From positions 1 through 64,000 of the forward strand of contig UQAQ01000010.1 in NCBI GenBank assembly GCA_900539115.1: a stretch of 64,000 bases of DNA, given 5' to 3'. The translations under genes were made by a program, and so were the position numbers. The notes under the pieces were generated by a model. It was not told where the DNA came from. It saw only the letters and a list, made by a program, of their open reading frames with translations, and did not search any database. The first letter of the stretch is position 1. Every line of letters begins with the position of its first letter. Source of the stretch: an uncultured Roseburia sp. Its GTDB lineage: Bacteria; Bacillota; Clostridia; Lachnospirales; Lachnospiraceae. This document shows positions 7,635 through 17,617 of the stretch, piece by piece.

Positions 7635-10601
7635 ATGAACACAAACATCATAGAATTGAAAAAGGGATTAAATACAGCGTTTATAGATGCGACGGAGAAC
7701 TCTAATTTAGCATATCGTCCTCAGTTTGTTTACAATGACAATGAAAAGGGACAGAAGGTGTTTTCGGCAATTGAGGATGAATTGCGTCATTGTGATGAAT
7801 TCGCGATCAGTGTAGCGTTTATTACAAGAGGCGGTATTACGCCGCTTTTGCAGACTTTGAAGGAATTGGAACATAAGGGGATAAAGGGCCGTATTTTGAC
7901 GACAGATTATTTGTGCTTTAGTGATCCGTCGGCATTGGACACATTGGCAGGTCTCTCCAATGTGCAGCTTCGTATGTATCAAACAGAACGTGCCGGAAGT
8001 GGCTTTCATACCAAGGGATATATCTTTCAAAAAGAGGAAGAATATCATTTTATCATAGGAAGTTCGAATCTGACGCAAGATGCTTTGACAAAAAATATGG
8101 AATGGAATACGAAGATGGTTTCCACCGGTCAGGGTGAAATGATACAAGATATTGTGACGGAATTTGAGCGGATATGGAATGCAGAAGAGTGTACAAAAGA
8201 ATATGACGAATTTATTGAAGAATATCGGAAGAGATTCGAAGAGAAAAAATTGTTCGAAAAGATGGTTTCCGAGCAAAAAGAAATTGCGAAAAGGGAATCG
8301 GTTCCGTCTATTGAAGCCTATTCTTTAAAACCAAATTCTATGCAGCGGGCGTTTATTTATGAATTGCTGAAACTTATAAAACAGGGAAATGACAGGGCAC
8401 TTTTGATCTCTGCCACCGGAACCGGAAAAACCTATGCTTCTGCATTTGCGATGCGAGAACTTGGCTTTAAAAGAGTTTTATTTTTAGTACATAGAAATCA
8501 AATTGCAAAGCAGGCTAAGAATTCTTTTGAAAAGGTGTTTGGAAGCAAAATACGGGCAGGGATTGTTTCCGGTAATCAGCATGATTACGAAGCGGATTTT
8601 GTATTTGCTACGGTTCAGACGTTGAGTAAGATGGAAAATTTACAAAAGTTTCCAAAAGAATATTTTGAAGCATGTATTTATGATGAAGCACATCATACAA
8701 GTGCGGAGAGTTTTAAGCGGGTGATGGACTATTTTACCCCGAAATTTACATTGGGAATGACTGCGACGCCGGATAAGCGGGATGACAATGTAGAAGGAAG
8801 AAATATTTATGAGATATTTAATCATAATATAGCTTACGAAATTCGTTTGCAGCAAGCGATGGAAGAGGATTTGCTTTGTCCGTTTCATTATTTTGGAATT
8901 ACCGATCTTCATATGATTTCGGATGAGGGGAAAACCAAGGAAGAACAGTTGGAAAACTTCCGATATCTTACAAGCGATGAGCGTGTTAAGTATGTTATGG
9001 ATCAGGCAAAATATTTTGGATATTCCGGAGAACGTGTGAAAGGATTGATCTTTTGCAGCCGTATTGAAGAGGCAAGGGAACTGTCTCGTAAATTTAATGA
9101 ATGTGGCTGGAGAACGATGGCGTTGAGTGGTGCGGATTCCGAAGAAGAGAGAGCACGTGCGATTGAACGCTTGACGATGGATGTGCAGTCGGAAGACGAT
9201 GATTACCTTGATTATTTGATTACCGTTGATATTTTTTCGGAAGGAACCGATATTGTTGAAGTAAATCAAGTAATTATGCTTCGCCCAACTCAATCGCCGA
9301 TTGTATTTATTCAGCAGTTGGGGCGTGGTCTCCGAAAAGCAGAGGGGAAGGAATATGTTGTAATTCTCGATTTCATTGGAAATTATAAAAATAATTTCAT
9401 GATTCCAATTGCACTATCCGGAGACAGAAGCTATAATAAAGATAATATCCGAAGATATTTGAGGGAAGGCGGCCGCGTTATTCCCGGTGCAAGTACGATT
9501 CATTTTGATGAAATCAGCAGAAAGAAAATATATGAATCCATCGATGGCTTAAGGACGACAAAGAAAATGTTGTCTGCAAAATATTTTGAGGTAAAAGACC
9601 GACTTGGAAAAATTCCAAGTATAGTCGATTTTTATACGCAGGGGGAAGTCGATCCGTTACTTTTGATTCAATACGCAGGAAATTATTATCATTTTTTGAA
9701 AATGATTGATAAGGAGTATAGCGGAGAAATGACGGACAGGGAAGAAGCCTGTCTGGAATTCGTATCCCAGAATCTGGCAAATGGAAAACGTATTTATGAA
9801 CTTATTATGCTGCAGCAATTATTGCAAGAGGGAAGATTTAATAAGAAACAGATGGAGATAAAATTACGGCAGGATTATAATATGGAAATGTCTGAAAAAT
9901 CGTTTGAGTCTGCTGTTCATGTTCTCGAAGGAGAATTTATTAATACGCAGTCTGAACGAAAAAAATACAGTAAATTAGATATACTGACAGAAGAAAAAGA
10001 TCAATTTATCTCTCGGACATTTTTATATTATGTGAGAATCCGGGGATCTGAATTTATCCGGCAAATGAAAGATATAGTAGAACTTGGAATTCGAAGATAT
10101 AGTGAAGTATACCAAAAAGAGATGGATGATCTTGGACTGTCATTGTATCAAAAATATTCACGTAAGGACATATGCCGTTTGTTGAATTGGGAAAAGGATG
10201 AAAGTTCGACTGTTTATGGTTATAAGATTAAATATGATACATGTCCGATTTTTGTGACGTATCACAAAAAAGAGGATATTGCAAAGAGTACAATGTATGA
10301 AGATGCATTTGTAAATAATCAGATTTTTAGCTGGATGACTCGGAGTCGTGTGTCATTGGATAGTGTAGAATCACAAAAATTGATTCATGCTGAGGAAAGT
10401 GGTTTGAAAGTTCTTTTGTTCATCAAGAAAAGCGATGGAGAAGGAACGGATTTCTATTACATGGGACAAGTGATGCCGGCTGCTTGGGAGCAGACCCGGA
10501 TTCAGGATGACAAAGGAAGATTTCTTCCCATTATGAATTTTCAACTTCAAATGAGTCATCCGGTGAGAGAAGATATTTATCAGTATTTTGTGAATGAATA
10601 G
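7635..10601 (+). CDS. PLD-like nuclease / SF2 DEAH helicase / DUF3427 fusion protein
   Basis: 988 aa with three parts. Residues about 1-190 form a phospholipase-D-like domain (H125 and K127 in FHTKGYIF, then GSSNLT), the fold of many nucleases such as restriction enzymes. The SF2 helicase core follows: Walker A ATGTGKT near 260-266, DEAH at 350-353, GMTATP, and motif VI QQLGRGLRK. The C-terminal third matches DUF3427. This architecture is known as a widespread accessory family, often beside a Nudix gene, as here; a role in DNA repair or phage defence is suspected but not established to my knowledge. It is the second gene of a three-gene operon, with gaps of 15 and 9 bases. The protein looks intact. 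Confidence 0.88.
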   Translation: MNTNIIELKKGLNTAFIDATENSNLAYRPQFVYNDNEKGQKVFSAIEDELRHCDEFAISVAFITRGGITPLLQTLKELEHKGIKGRILTTDYLCFSDPSALDTLAGLSNVQLRMYQTERAGSGFHTKGYIFQKEEEYHFIIGSSNLTQDALTKNMEWNTKMVSTGQGEMIQDIVTEFERIWNAEECTKEYDEFIEEYRKRFEEKKLFEKMVSEQKEIAKRESVPSIEAYSLKPNSMQRAFIYELLKLIKQGNDRALLISATGTGKTYASAFAMRELGFKRVLFLVHRNQIAKQAKNSFEKVFGSKIRAGIVSGNQHDYEADFVFATVQTLSKMENLQKFPKEYFEACIYDEAHHTSAESFKRVMDYFTPKFTLGMTATPDKRDDNVEGRNIYEIFNHNIAYEIRLQQAMEEDLLCPFHYFGITDLHMISDEGKTKEEQLENFRYLTSDERVKYVMDQAKYFGYSGERVKGLIFCSRIEEARELSRKFNECGWRTMALSGADSEEERARAIERLTMDVQSEDDDYLDYLITVDIFSEGTDIVEVNQVIMLRPTQSPIVFIQQLGRGLRKAEGKEYVVILDFIGNYKNNFMIPIALSGDRSYNKDNIRRYLREGGRVIPGASTIHFDEISRKKIYESIDGLRTTKKMLSAKYFEVKDRLGKIPSIVDFYTQGEVDPLLLIQYAGNYYHFLKMIDKEYSGEMTDREEACLEFVSQNLANGKRIYELIMLQQLLQEGRFNKKQMEIKLRQDYNMEMSEKSFESAVHVLEGEFINTQSERKKYSKLDILTEEKDQFISRTFLYYVRIRGSEFIRQMKDIVELGIRRYSEVYQKEMDDLGLSLYQKYSRKDICRLLNWEKDESSTVYGYKIKYDTCPIFVTYHKKEDIAKSTMYEDAFVNNQIFSWMTRSRVSLDSVESQKLIHAEESGLKVLLFIKKSDGEGTDFYYMGQVMPAAWEQTRIQDDKGRFLPIMNFQLQMSHPVREDIYQYFVNE

Positions 10602-10610
10602 AGGTACGAT

Positions 10611-11036
10611 ATGAAGACGATACATGTAGTGGCGGCGGTTATAGAAGCTGTCGATGAACAAGGAAAAGAAATACTTTTTGCTACCCAAAGAGGGTACGGA
10701 GATATGAAAGGCGGCTGGGAATTCCCCGGTGGAAAAATTGAGCCGGGAGAAACGCCGCAAGAGGCACTCAAACGAGAAATACAGGAAGAACTTGATACCA
10801 AAATCAAGGTGGGAAGTCTTATTGATACGATAGAATATGATTATCCTACGTTCCATTTGTCGATGGATTGTTTTTTGGCAAAAATTGAGTCAGGGAACTT
10901 GGTGTTGAAAGAGCATGAGGCGGCAAGATGGCTGACAAGAGAAGAATTGGATTCTGTTGATTGGCTGCCTGCGGATGCGCTGTTGATTGATACATTGAAG
11001 CAAAGTAAATTTATAACTCCAGAAAAGGAAGTGTGA
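10611..11036 (+). CDS. Nudix hydrolase, MutT/NudG-like (deoxy)nucleoside triphosphate pyrophosphohydrolase
   Basis: 141 aa. It hydrolyses nucleoside triphosphates, possibly oxidised ones, to the monophosphate and pyrophosphate. The Nudix box is clear (GKIEPGE, then REIQEEL, about residues 43-65), with Asp in place of the last conserved Gly. The WEFPGGKIEPGE context is typical of MutT-like enzymes. It begins 9 bases after the helicase gene. The constant pairing of this kind of Nudix gene with DUF3427 helicases (general impression) suggests that the pair works on the same substrate or signal. Housekeeping 8-oxo-dGTP clean-up is the alternative. Confidence 0.85.
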   Translation: MKTIHVVAAVIEAVDEQGKEILFATQRGYGDMKGGWEFPGGKIEPGETPQEALKREIQEELDTKIKVGSLIDTIEYDYPTFHLSMDCFLAKIESGNLVLKEHEAARWLTREELDSVDWLPADALLIDTLKQSKFITPEKEV

Positions 11037-11037
11037 T

Positions 11038-13443
11038 ATGAGAAAAAAAGTAAGTGTATTATTTTTGATTTTAATGTTAATTATGAACCAAGCTGCTCCA
11101 ATGGGCATTAAGGCGGCGGATGCAGCAGATGAAGTTAAGGTTTATGTGGAAAATGGAGAAGGCAGTCTTACGGAAGGTGACGGAACCGCCCAAAGACCGT
11201 ATCAAAATATACGTACGGCCTTGAAGCAGATACAGACGGGACAGACACTTGTACTTGTGGGTGAAGTCGCTTACACCAAATACGAGACGTGCGAAGACGG
11301 ATCTCCGAAACCATTATTTATTGATAAAGATATCACGATTGTTGGTTCAGATACGTCAGCAGGTTTGAAAATACGCAGTATGATTCAGCTGGGAGCGGAT
11401 GTTACGTTTCGTGATATGTGGCTGCAAATGGTGCCGCAGGCAGGAAATGCACGTGGGACAACAATTTATGCGGCGGGACATACGCTGGTGTTGGATGCGG
11501 TAGATACGAGAGTAGGAACCAGTACATTGCAGGACGATGTGAGGCCATTGATCAGCGGTGGCGCGTACCAGGGAGAGGAAGGAAAGATGGGAAGCCACAC
11601 AACGATTAAAGTGGTCAATCCCATATCCCAGACTAAGATAGCTGCAATTTATGCAGGAGATTATTATCGCGATTCCGAACAAGACAAAGTGGAGATAGAA
11701 CTGGATTCCAAATTGGTAGACACGGAGATTCATGCAGCGGGTGCCGATGGTCATACATTGACAGGAAATGTAAATGTTACACTGGGAAAAGATAGTAATG
11801 TAACGGATTTTGACAAGACGGATCTGATAGGTGAATTGAATGTTAGTGTGAAAGCGGGGGCTCATATTGATACCTTGTCATTTTCCGGTATCAATAATCT
11901 CACGATGGCAGAAAAGTCGCGGATCACGCTTCCTAAGGAAGCGGATTTTAACGTAAATAACGTCGTTTGCGAGAAAAATGCGGTGCTTGATCTCAGACAA
12001 ATGTCAACGAATCCGAGTGTTACAAACAATTTTACCGGTGTAACGGTAGCCGGCGAGGATCAAACATGTGGCTCCGTTTTGGTTGGAAATGATACTACAC
12101 TTGAGATAAAAGGAGAAGTCTATGGTCTAACAAAATTAAACGTAAATGGCTCAGAATATATGGCGAGATTTGTGGAGAATCATTGTTACATACAGGCAAA
12201 GGCCTCTTCGAGTGGGAATTTTACAATTGAGGGCACGCAGTATACAAATTTTCAATTAAATAAAAAGAAAACCGAAGAAATATATTCCTGGATTATTGGA
12301 AAACTGGAAAATGAGGACGCAGATGACTTTTATTGGATTGGAGATGCAGATAAAAAATCTGTGATCAGTCAGCAGGGAAAAGAATATTATTATCCGGTTG
12401 AATTTAAAAAGGCAGATGGTACGGTTTATAAGCCAACGTTTGAGGAACTTTTTTATGATTACGATTTGGCATTGACGAAGGAAAACGGGGAAGCGGTTGA
12501 TTTAGAGGAAGCGGCTTTCTGCAGTTGGGATGAGGAGTGTATTAACGAGGGGCAAAGCCAATATAATCAGGTGATTGTATCTATATACGACTGGGAGAAC
12601 TGTAAGGGGGAACTGACATTGACGCTGACCCATTCGAAAACCGGCAAGAGTATATCGCGAGTGCTTTTGGTGGGTGAAGAACAGCCGACTCCGACAGTAA
12701 CCCCAACCATGACCCCAACGCCGACGCCAACGCCAACCGTAGCACCAACACCAACGCCAACCGTAGCGCCAACAACAGTGCCAACGCAGGTGCCGACGCC
12801 GACGCCAACCATGACGCCAACCGCAGCGCCAACCGCAGCACCAACGCAGGTGCCGATTCCGACGACAACACCAACTGCGCCGACGGTTCCAACTCCGGCT
12901 GCGACAGAAGTACCAAGTTCAACACCCGGTGCCACACCTGTAATACTTCCAGCTCCACCAACGGTAACACCATTGCCGCCAACTGGTGAACCGCGGGCAT
13001 TTACATTGAACAAGACATCTGTCACATTGTATACAAAAGGGAAAAAAATCATACAGCTTAGTGCGGATACAGAAAGTGTAGTGAAATATACATCTGACAA
13101 TGAAAAAGTGGCAGTTGTAGATGAAAATGGCCGGGTAACAGCAAAAAAAGCAGGAACTGCTTTGATTACTGCGAGTGCAGATGGTTATCAGAGCACGTGC
13201 AGGATTGTTGTAAAGAAACCAACATTTAAAGTGGCGAAAAAGATGATAAAGGTCAAAAAAGGAAAAAAGGCTCGTATTATTGTTAAAGTCCGCCCATCAA
13301 CGAAAGTTGTGTTTGCTTCCGCGAATAAAAAGATTGTAGCAGTTACCAAAAAGGGAATGCTAAAAGGCATGAAGAAGGGGCAGACAAAAATAAAAGTAAA
13401 GTGTTATGGAATAACGAAGACAGTTATTGTTATCGTGAAATAA
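11038..13443 (+). CDS. Secreted beta-helix-like surface protein with Pro/Thr stalk and Big_2 domains
   Basis: 801 aa with a signal peptide (MRKKVSVLFLILMLIMN onward, cleavage near residue 27). The next ~350 residues are repeating beta strands that resemble a right-handed parallel beta-helix (pectate-lyase-like fold: IRTALKQIQTGQTLVLVGEV, then DITIVGSD), with no recognisable catalytic set. A Pro/Thr stalk spans about 550-655, followed by a Big_2 Ig-like domain (657-731) and a second, very Lys-rich one to the end. It probably binds or displays on the cell wall. The ATG lies one base after the Nudix stop, with AAGGAAG inside the Nudix gene, so it may be co-transcribed with the helicase operon. 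Confidence 0.75.
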   Translation: MRKKVSVLFLILMLIMNQAAPMGIKAADAADEVKVYVENGEGSLTEGDGTAQRPYQNIRTALKQIQTGQTLVLVGEVAYTKYETCEDGSPKPLFIDKDITIVGSDTSAGLKIRSMIQLGADVTFRDMWLQMVPQAGNARGTTIYAAGHTLVLDAVDTRVGTSTLQDDVRPLISGGAYQGEEGKMGSHTTIKVVNPISQTKIAAIYAGDYYRDSEQDKVEIELDSKLVDTEIHAAGADGHTLTGNVNVTLGKDSNVTDFDKTDLIGELNVSVKAGAHIDTLSFSGINNLTMAEKSRITLPKEADFNVNNVVCEKNAVLDLRQMSTNPSVTNNFTGVTVAGEDQTCGSVLVGNDTTLEIKGEVYGLTKLNVNGSEYMARFVENHCYIQAKASSSGNFTIEGTQYTNFQLNKKKTEEIYSWIIGKLENEDADDFYWIGDADKKSVISQQGKEYYYPVEFKKADGTVYKPTFEELFYDYDLALTKENGEAVDLEEAAFCSWDEECINEGQSQYNQVIVSIYDWENCKGELTLTLTHSKTGKSISRVLLVGEEQPTPTVTPTMTPTPTPTPTVAPTPTPTVAPTTVPTQVPTPTPTMTPTAAPTAAPTQVPIPTTTPTAPTVPTPAATEVPSSTPGATPVILPAPPTVTPLPPTGEPRAFTLNKTSVTLYTKGKKIIQLSADTESVVKYTSDNEKVAVVDENGRVTAKKAGTALITASADGYQSTCRIVVKKPTFKVAKKMIKVKKGKKARIIVKVRPSTKVVFASANKKIVAVTKKGMLKGMKKGQTKIKVKCYGITKTVIVIVK

Positions 13444-13462
13444 TCCGACATAGGAGGTAGGT

Positions 13463-13804
13463 ATGAATATCCAAATCTTTGGCAGCAAAAAAGACAACGA
13501 CACAAAAAAAGCACAGCGTTTTTTCAAGGACCGGGGAATCCGGTTTCAATACGTTGATCTGCGGGAAAAGACACTAAGCAAAGGCGAATTCCGATCGGTA
13601 GCAGCCGTCAATGGCGGATTGGAAGGTATGATAAACAAAGAATGTAAGGACCGGGATGCTCTTGCGTTGGTGACGTATATTGCGGAAGAGGATAAATTGG
13701 ATAAGATACTTGAAAATCCGCAGATTTTAAAAATTCCGATCGTTCGCAATGGCCGACAGGCGACGCTGGGATATCAGCCGGATGTGTGGAAGACGTGGGA
13801 ATAA
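13463..13804 (+). CDS. ArsC/Spx-family thioredoxin-fold protein lacking the catalytic cysteine
   Basis: 113 aa of the arsenate-reductase-like glutaredoxin family: N-terminal strand MNIQIFG, central helix DTKKAQRFFKDRGI, and the cis-proline segment LKIPIVRNGRQATLGY. In relatives the motif after the first strand carries Cys (KKC..T.KA); here it reads KKDNDTKKA, so Asp11 replaces the nucleophile and no Cys stands at the CxxC partner position. Redox or arsenate chemistry is therefore unlikely. A binding role, as for Spx with RNA polymerase, is possible but not shown. An AGGAGG site precedes the ATG. It sits in a run of closely spaced genes. Confidence 0.8.
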   Translation: MNIQIFGSKKDNDTKKAQRFFKDRGIRFQYVDLREKTLSKGEFRSVAAVNGGLEGMINKECKDRDALALVTYIAEEDKLDKILENPQILKIPIVRNGRQATLGYQPDVWKTWE

Positions 13805-13815
13805 AGGAGGCAGCT

Positions 13816-14466
13816 ATGAATCAAGATACTTTAAATAAGATTAAATCGTATAAAAATTCAAAATATGTATGGTGTGCCGTGGGGGGCGTTGCCGGTTTTT
13901 TGATTGGCATTTACCGCGCCGCACTTTTCAAGGTTTTGATTTTTTGTGTGGTATGTGCAGTGGGAGTAATTTTATTTGCCATTTTTAGTAAAATAGTAAA
14001 TAAAATTTATCAGAAGCGCATGGAAGCAAAGAATAACGCGTATGGATTTGACTATCTGGCAGAATACAATATTTATAAAAAGATGAGAAAACAGGATGCG
14101 AAAGACGATGGAATCCTCTATGTGACGGAGTATTCGGATTGGAAGGCAAGGATTCAGAAAAACTATGAGCAGCAGAAAGAAAACGAGGATTTCTGTCATT
14201 TTCTGGTTCAAAAGAAGAGAGACATTGAAAATCTGAAAAAACAAGTGGAAATAATTTCCATACCGCTTGTGGTGCTGGCGGCGACTTTGCTTTTTGAGGC
14301 AGCGCAATGGAAAGTCACATTTTCCAGGGAAGAAGCAGGAATTGTGATTCTTGCAATGATATTTGGGATTGCTGTTGTGGTTGCCAGAGACATTCAAAGA
14401 TGGCGTGACCAGACAGAGTTTTTAGAAGACATCATGCAGGTGTTGGAAGACAAGGAAGAAAACTAA
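13816..14466 (+). CDS. Hypothetical membrane protein with two hairpins of TM segments
   Basis: 216 aa. Two hydrophobic segments near the N-terminus (VWCAVGGVAGFLIGIY and KVLIFCVVCAVGVILFAIF) are followed by a charged, probably coiled-coil region (about 65-140), then two more hydrophobic segments (IISIPLVVLAATLLF and AGIVILAMIFGIAVVV). No family recognised. ATG 13816 has AAAGGAGG 6 nt upstream; an in-frame ATG 30 bases earlier overlaps the ArsC-like gene and lacks a ribosome site. The next gene follows within 25 bases. Confidence 0.65.
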   Translation: MNQDTLNKIKSYKNSKYVWCAVGGVAGFLIGIYRAALFKVLIFCVVCAVGVILFAIFSKIVNKIYQKRMEAKNNAYGFDYLAEYNIYKKMRKQDAKDDGILYVTEYSDWKARIQKNYEQQKENEDFCHFLVQKKRDIENLKKQVEIISIPLVVLAATLLFEAAQWKVTFSREEAGIVILAMIFGIAVVVARDIQRWRDQTEFLEDIMQVLEDKEEN

Positions 14467-14489
14467 TACATATGATCGGAGTGATAAGG

Positions 14490-17400
14490 TTGAAAAAGAA
14501 AGCAATTAAGAAGATTCTTACTGGCTTACTGGCATTTTCGCTTATTGTGCCGGCAAATGTGGCAGGAGCGAAAACACAGACAGTATTGGAAACAAATGTG
14601 ACAGAGGCATCGGAAGGGTGCACAATGCTTGGCGTATATGGATCCTATTTTGCACAGGCGAAGGAAGCACTTGCTAAGATCAATGAAATTCGAAAAGAAG
14701 CATGTGAAGCAGGAAATATACGAGATCCGAGAAATTCCGGCAGATATCTTCAGCCATCGGATTATGTTCCCTTGAAATGGTCGAGTGATCTGGAGTATAT
14801 TGCACGTATCCGTGCGGCAGAAGCGGGAATTGCATTCCGGTTTATGGATTCCGGACATGACCGTTTGAATGAAAAGGGTACTTTTTCCATTGGCAGTAAT
14901 GGGATAACTTCTTCTTCTGAAGATCTTGCTTATTATTATGTAAAGGATATGATTGAAGGAATTCTGCTTTGGTACAGTGAAAAACAATATTGGGTAAAAC
15001 AGGATTTCAGTCAGGAAACAAGGCATTATACAAGTATGATCAACCCGAAGTTTACTTATGTCGGATTTGGCGGCTTTTATTCGGAGGCTGCACCGTATCC
15101 GGCGACGATGGCAGGAGAATTTTCCGCAAAATCGGATTTGGATGAGACAATGATGGAAGCACCGGAAGATGTGATGCAAAAGATCGAAGTATCAAATGAC
15201 TATATACAGGAAACGTATCTGGACGGGGATGACCAGATTTTTACAAATGGAACGACGACGGTGACGCCGCGTGTGAAACTTCGAAGAAACAATGCAATTC
15301 GTAATGTGTGGTCGATGGAAGACGTTACTTATACTTCTTCAGATCCGGCGGTGGCAACGGTGACGCAGGATGGTAAGGTAACAGGAATTACCAATGGAAC
15401 GGTTACGATCACGGCAAAATCCGGCAGCACGGTCGTGGCGCAGAAAGAAATCACAGTAAAATGTAATCATCCGAGAAAAATGACATCCTATACGGAATCT
15501 ACATGTACGAAAGAAGGAAAAAAACAATATTATTGTGCCACATGTCAAAATACAATAGAAGAAGTTGTGGCAAAAAAAGCACATGATTATGTCTATGGGG
15601 AGGTGGATTCCGAGGGAAAAACTACCGGAAAATGTTCCGTGTGCGGTGATACGATCCGCATCGCACCGCCGACAAATATGAAATTGTATTGGCGAAACAG
15701 CACAAGTTCTATCTCCAGTTATTCGACGGTTTTTCCGACGAGCAACCCGGTGGGATCTCAGTTATACTGCTGGATTCAGGCGAGTGACGGAGACACGGAC
15801 TACCAGGATATGGTAATGGAGTCGACGAATGAAGAAGTGGCAGCGGCCCCGGAAAAAGCGAGCAATAATGCACCATACGACCATTTTGAGATTTTGGCGG
15901 AAGGAATCACGAAATTGAGTATATATCCGAAGTACAATCCACGCATTAAGCAGACCTTTATGCTGCGTGTCGGTGGCGAAGGAAGTCAGGACATTTCGGA
16001 TATGGATGTCAGCTTGTCAAAAGACGCCTTTATCTATGATGGAAATGCCTGTAAGCCGGAAGTGACAGTATCTTACCGAAAAGACACGGTGCTGGAGCAG
16101 GGTATTGATTATACGATTTCCTATGAAAAGAATGTCAATGCCGGAACGGCGACAGCGGTAATTTCCGGTAAGGGGCTTTTCCATGGTACGATTCGAAAAG
16201 ATTTTACGATTCAGAAAACAGGAGAAGTATCGCATATTCACGAGGTGGTCATTGATGAAGCAGTTGCAGCTACTTGTACCAGAGACGGTGTGACAGAGGG
16301 AAGGCATTGCTCGAAGTGTGGTGAGGTGCTGGAGGAACAGACAGTCATTCCGGCGATGGGACATCAGTATGCCGGAGGAACGTGCGAAAGGTGCGGAGAC
16401 ATTCTTTATATCGAAATAGATGGAGTGCGTTATACAAAGGAAGAAGACCTTTCCGGCAATGTGACGATACATGTTTGTGCGAAACCGGGGGAGAAGATTT
16501 CCGGTAAAGTGAACATTCCGGCAGAGGTTGCGATGGGAGATATGGCTTATACAGTTACGGTTATTGACGCCAATGCATTTGATGATCAGACAGAACTTAC
16601 CTATGTGACATTGCCAAAAACAATTACCAATATTGGAAACAAAGCATTTGCCGGCTGTACCGCCCTGGAAGGAATGAAATTTAAGGCAAAGATAGCACCA
16701 GAGGCAGCAGAGGACGCTTGGGAAGGAGCTGGAACCGAAGATTTTACGATACTAACTCCGAAAAATGCGAGGGATTATTACAACATTGAAAAAATATCCG
16801 GAGCGACAGTTCGTCCGGAAACGGATGCAGAACATGAACACGATATGCAGAAATTTGAAGCAAAGGCACCGACATGTACTCAGCCGGGAACTATCGAATA
16901 TTACATTTGCCGGGACTGTGACAAGGTGTATGCAGATGAGGATGGCAAAGAATGTATTTTGCTCATAGATACCTATTTGCAGCCACTGGGACATGATTGG
17001 GAGTCGGATTTCACGATTGATATCCCGGCGACGGCGACGACGCAGGGCGAAAAGTCCATTCACTGCCGTCGGTGTGGAGAACGTTCCCACATCGTAAAAT
17101 ATTCGCTGGAAGATGAAAAGAATAGTTCCGGTGACAATAGCAGCAGTGCCGGCAATTCGGGACAGGAGAATCTTTATTATGAAGGTTCGAATGATAATGA
17201 TAATGAGGACACAGAATATGGTAGAAAGATAACGTATTCGTATCTGTTAAAAGGTTCTTTATTTAAGGCAAAAGGACTTCGTTACCGGGTCAATGCCGTC
17301 AATGCGAAAAAGGGCATCTTTGATGTCACCTGCATGGGCAGCAGCTCAAAGAAGATCAAAAAAATAACAGTGCCAAATTATGTAAAATACAAAGGAATCT

Positions 17401-17603
17401 ATTATCGTGTCACGGGAATCGGCAAGAACGCATTTGCCGGCTGCCACAAAGTAAAAACGGTAAAGATTCAGAGTATGTATCTCAAGAAAAAGAATATTGG
17501 GAAGAATGCTTTTCGTGGAATTCCGAGAAAAGCATCGGTTTATGTGCCGTCAGGGAAAATGCGAATCTATCGGAAGTGGCTGAAAAAAGCAGGATTGAAA
17601 TGA
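14490..17603 (+). CDS. Large secreted CAP-domain protein with Big_2 and LRR_5-type modules
   Basis: About 1037 aa from a TTG start at 14490, with GGAG 8 nt upstream; ATG 14472 in frame is the alternative, with a poor ribosome site. The signal peptide starts LKKKAIKKILTGLLAF. A CAP/SCP-like domain follows (about 45-215: AKINEIRKEACEAG, then DSGHDRLNEKG and GFGGFY), then a Big_2 domain (about 230-310). Several short Cys-rich segments of the form CxxC...CxxC occur (TCTKEGKKQYYCATC; HCSKCGE; TCERCGD; HCRRCGE), and leucine-rich BspA-like repeats (FAGCTALEGMKF; NAFAGCHKVKTVKI) lead to a basic end. CAP proteins are extracellular; roles vary. It is probably a cell-surface protein for adhesion or wall interaction. 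Confidence 0.82.
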   Translation: MKKKAIKKILTGLLAFSLIVPANVAGAKTQTVLETNVTEASEGCTMLGVYGSYFAQAKEALAKINEIRKEACEAGNIRDPRNSGRYLQPSDYVPLKWSSDLEYIARIRAAEAGIAFRFMDSGHDRLNEKGTFSIGSNGITSSSEDLAYYYVKDMIEGILLWYSEKQYWVKQDFSQETRHYTSMINPKFTYVGFGGFYSEAAPYPATMAGEFSAKSDLDETMMEAPEDVMQKIEVSNDYIQETYLDGDDQIFTNGTTTVTPRVKLRRNNAIRNVWSMEDVTYTSSDPAVATVTQDGKVTGITNGTVTITAKSGSTVVAQKEITVKCNHPRKMTSYTESTCTKEGKKQYYCATCQNTIEEVVAKKAHDYVYGEVDSEGKTTGKCSVCGDTIRIAPPTNMKLYWRNSTSSISSYSTVFPTSNPVGSQLYCWIQASDGDTDYQDMVMESTNEEVAAAPEKASNNAPYDHFEILAEGITKLSIYPKYNPRIKQTFMLRVGGEGSQDISDMDVSLSKDAFIYDGNACKPEVTVSYRKDTVLEQGIDYTISYEKNVNAGTATAVISGKGLFHGTIRKDFTIQKTGEVSHIHEVVIDEAVAATCTRDGVTEGRHCSKCGEVLEEQTVIPAMGHQYAGGTCERCGDILYIEIDGVRYTKEEDLSGNVTIHVCAKPGEKISGKVNIPAEVAMGDMAYTVTVIDANAFDDQTELTYVTLPKTITNIGNKAFAGCTALEGMKFKAKIAPEAAEDAWEGAGTEDFTILTPKNARDYYNIEKISGATVRPETDAEHEHDMQKFEAKAPTCTQPGTIEYYICRDCDKVYADEDGKECILLIDTYLQPLGHDWESDFTIDIPATATTQGEKSIHCRRCGERSHIVKYSLEDEKNSSGDNSSSAGNSGQENLYYEGSNDNDNEDTEYGRKITYSYLLKGSLFKAKGLRYRVNAVNAKKGIFDVTCMGSSSKKIKKITVPNYVKYKGIYYRVTGIGKNAFAGCHKVKTVKIQSMYLKKKNIGKNAFRGIPRKASVYVPSGKMRIYRKWLKKAGLK

Positions 17604-17617
17604 CAAGGAGGGAAAAA

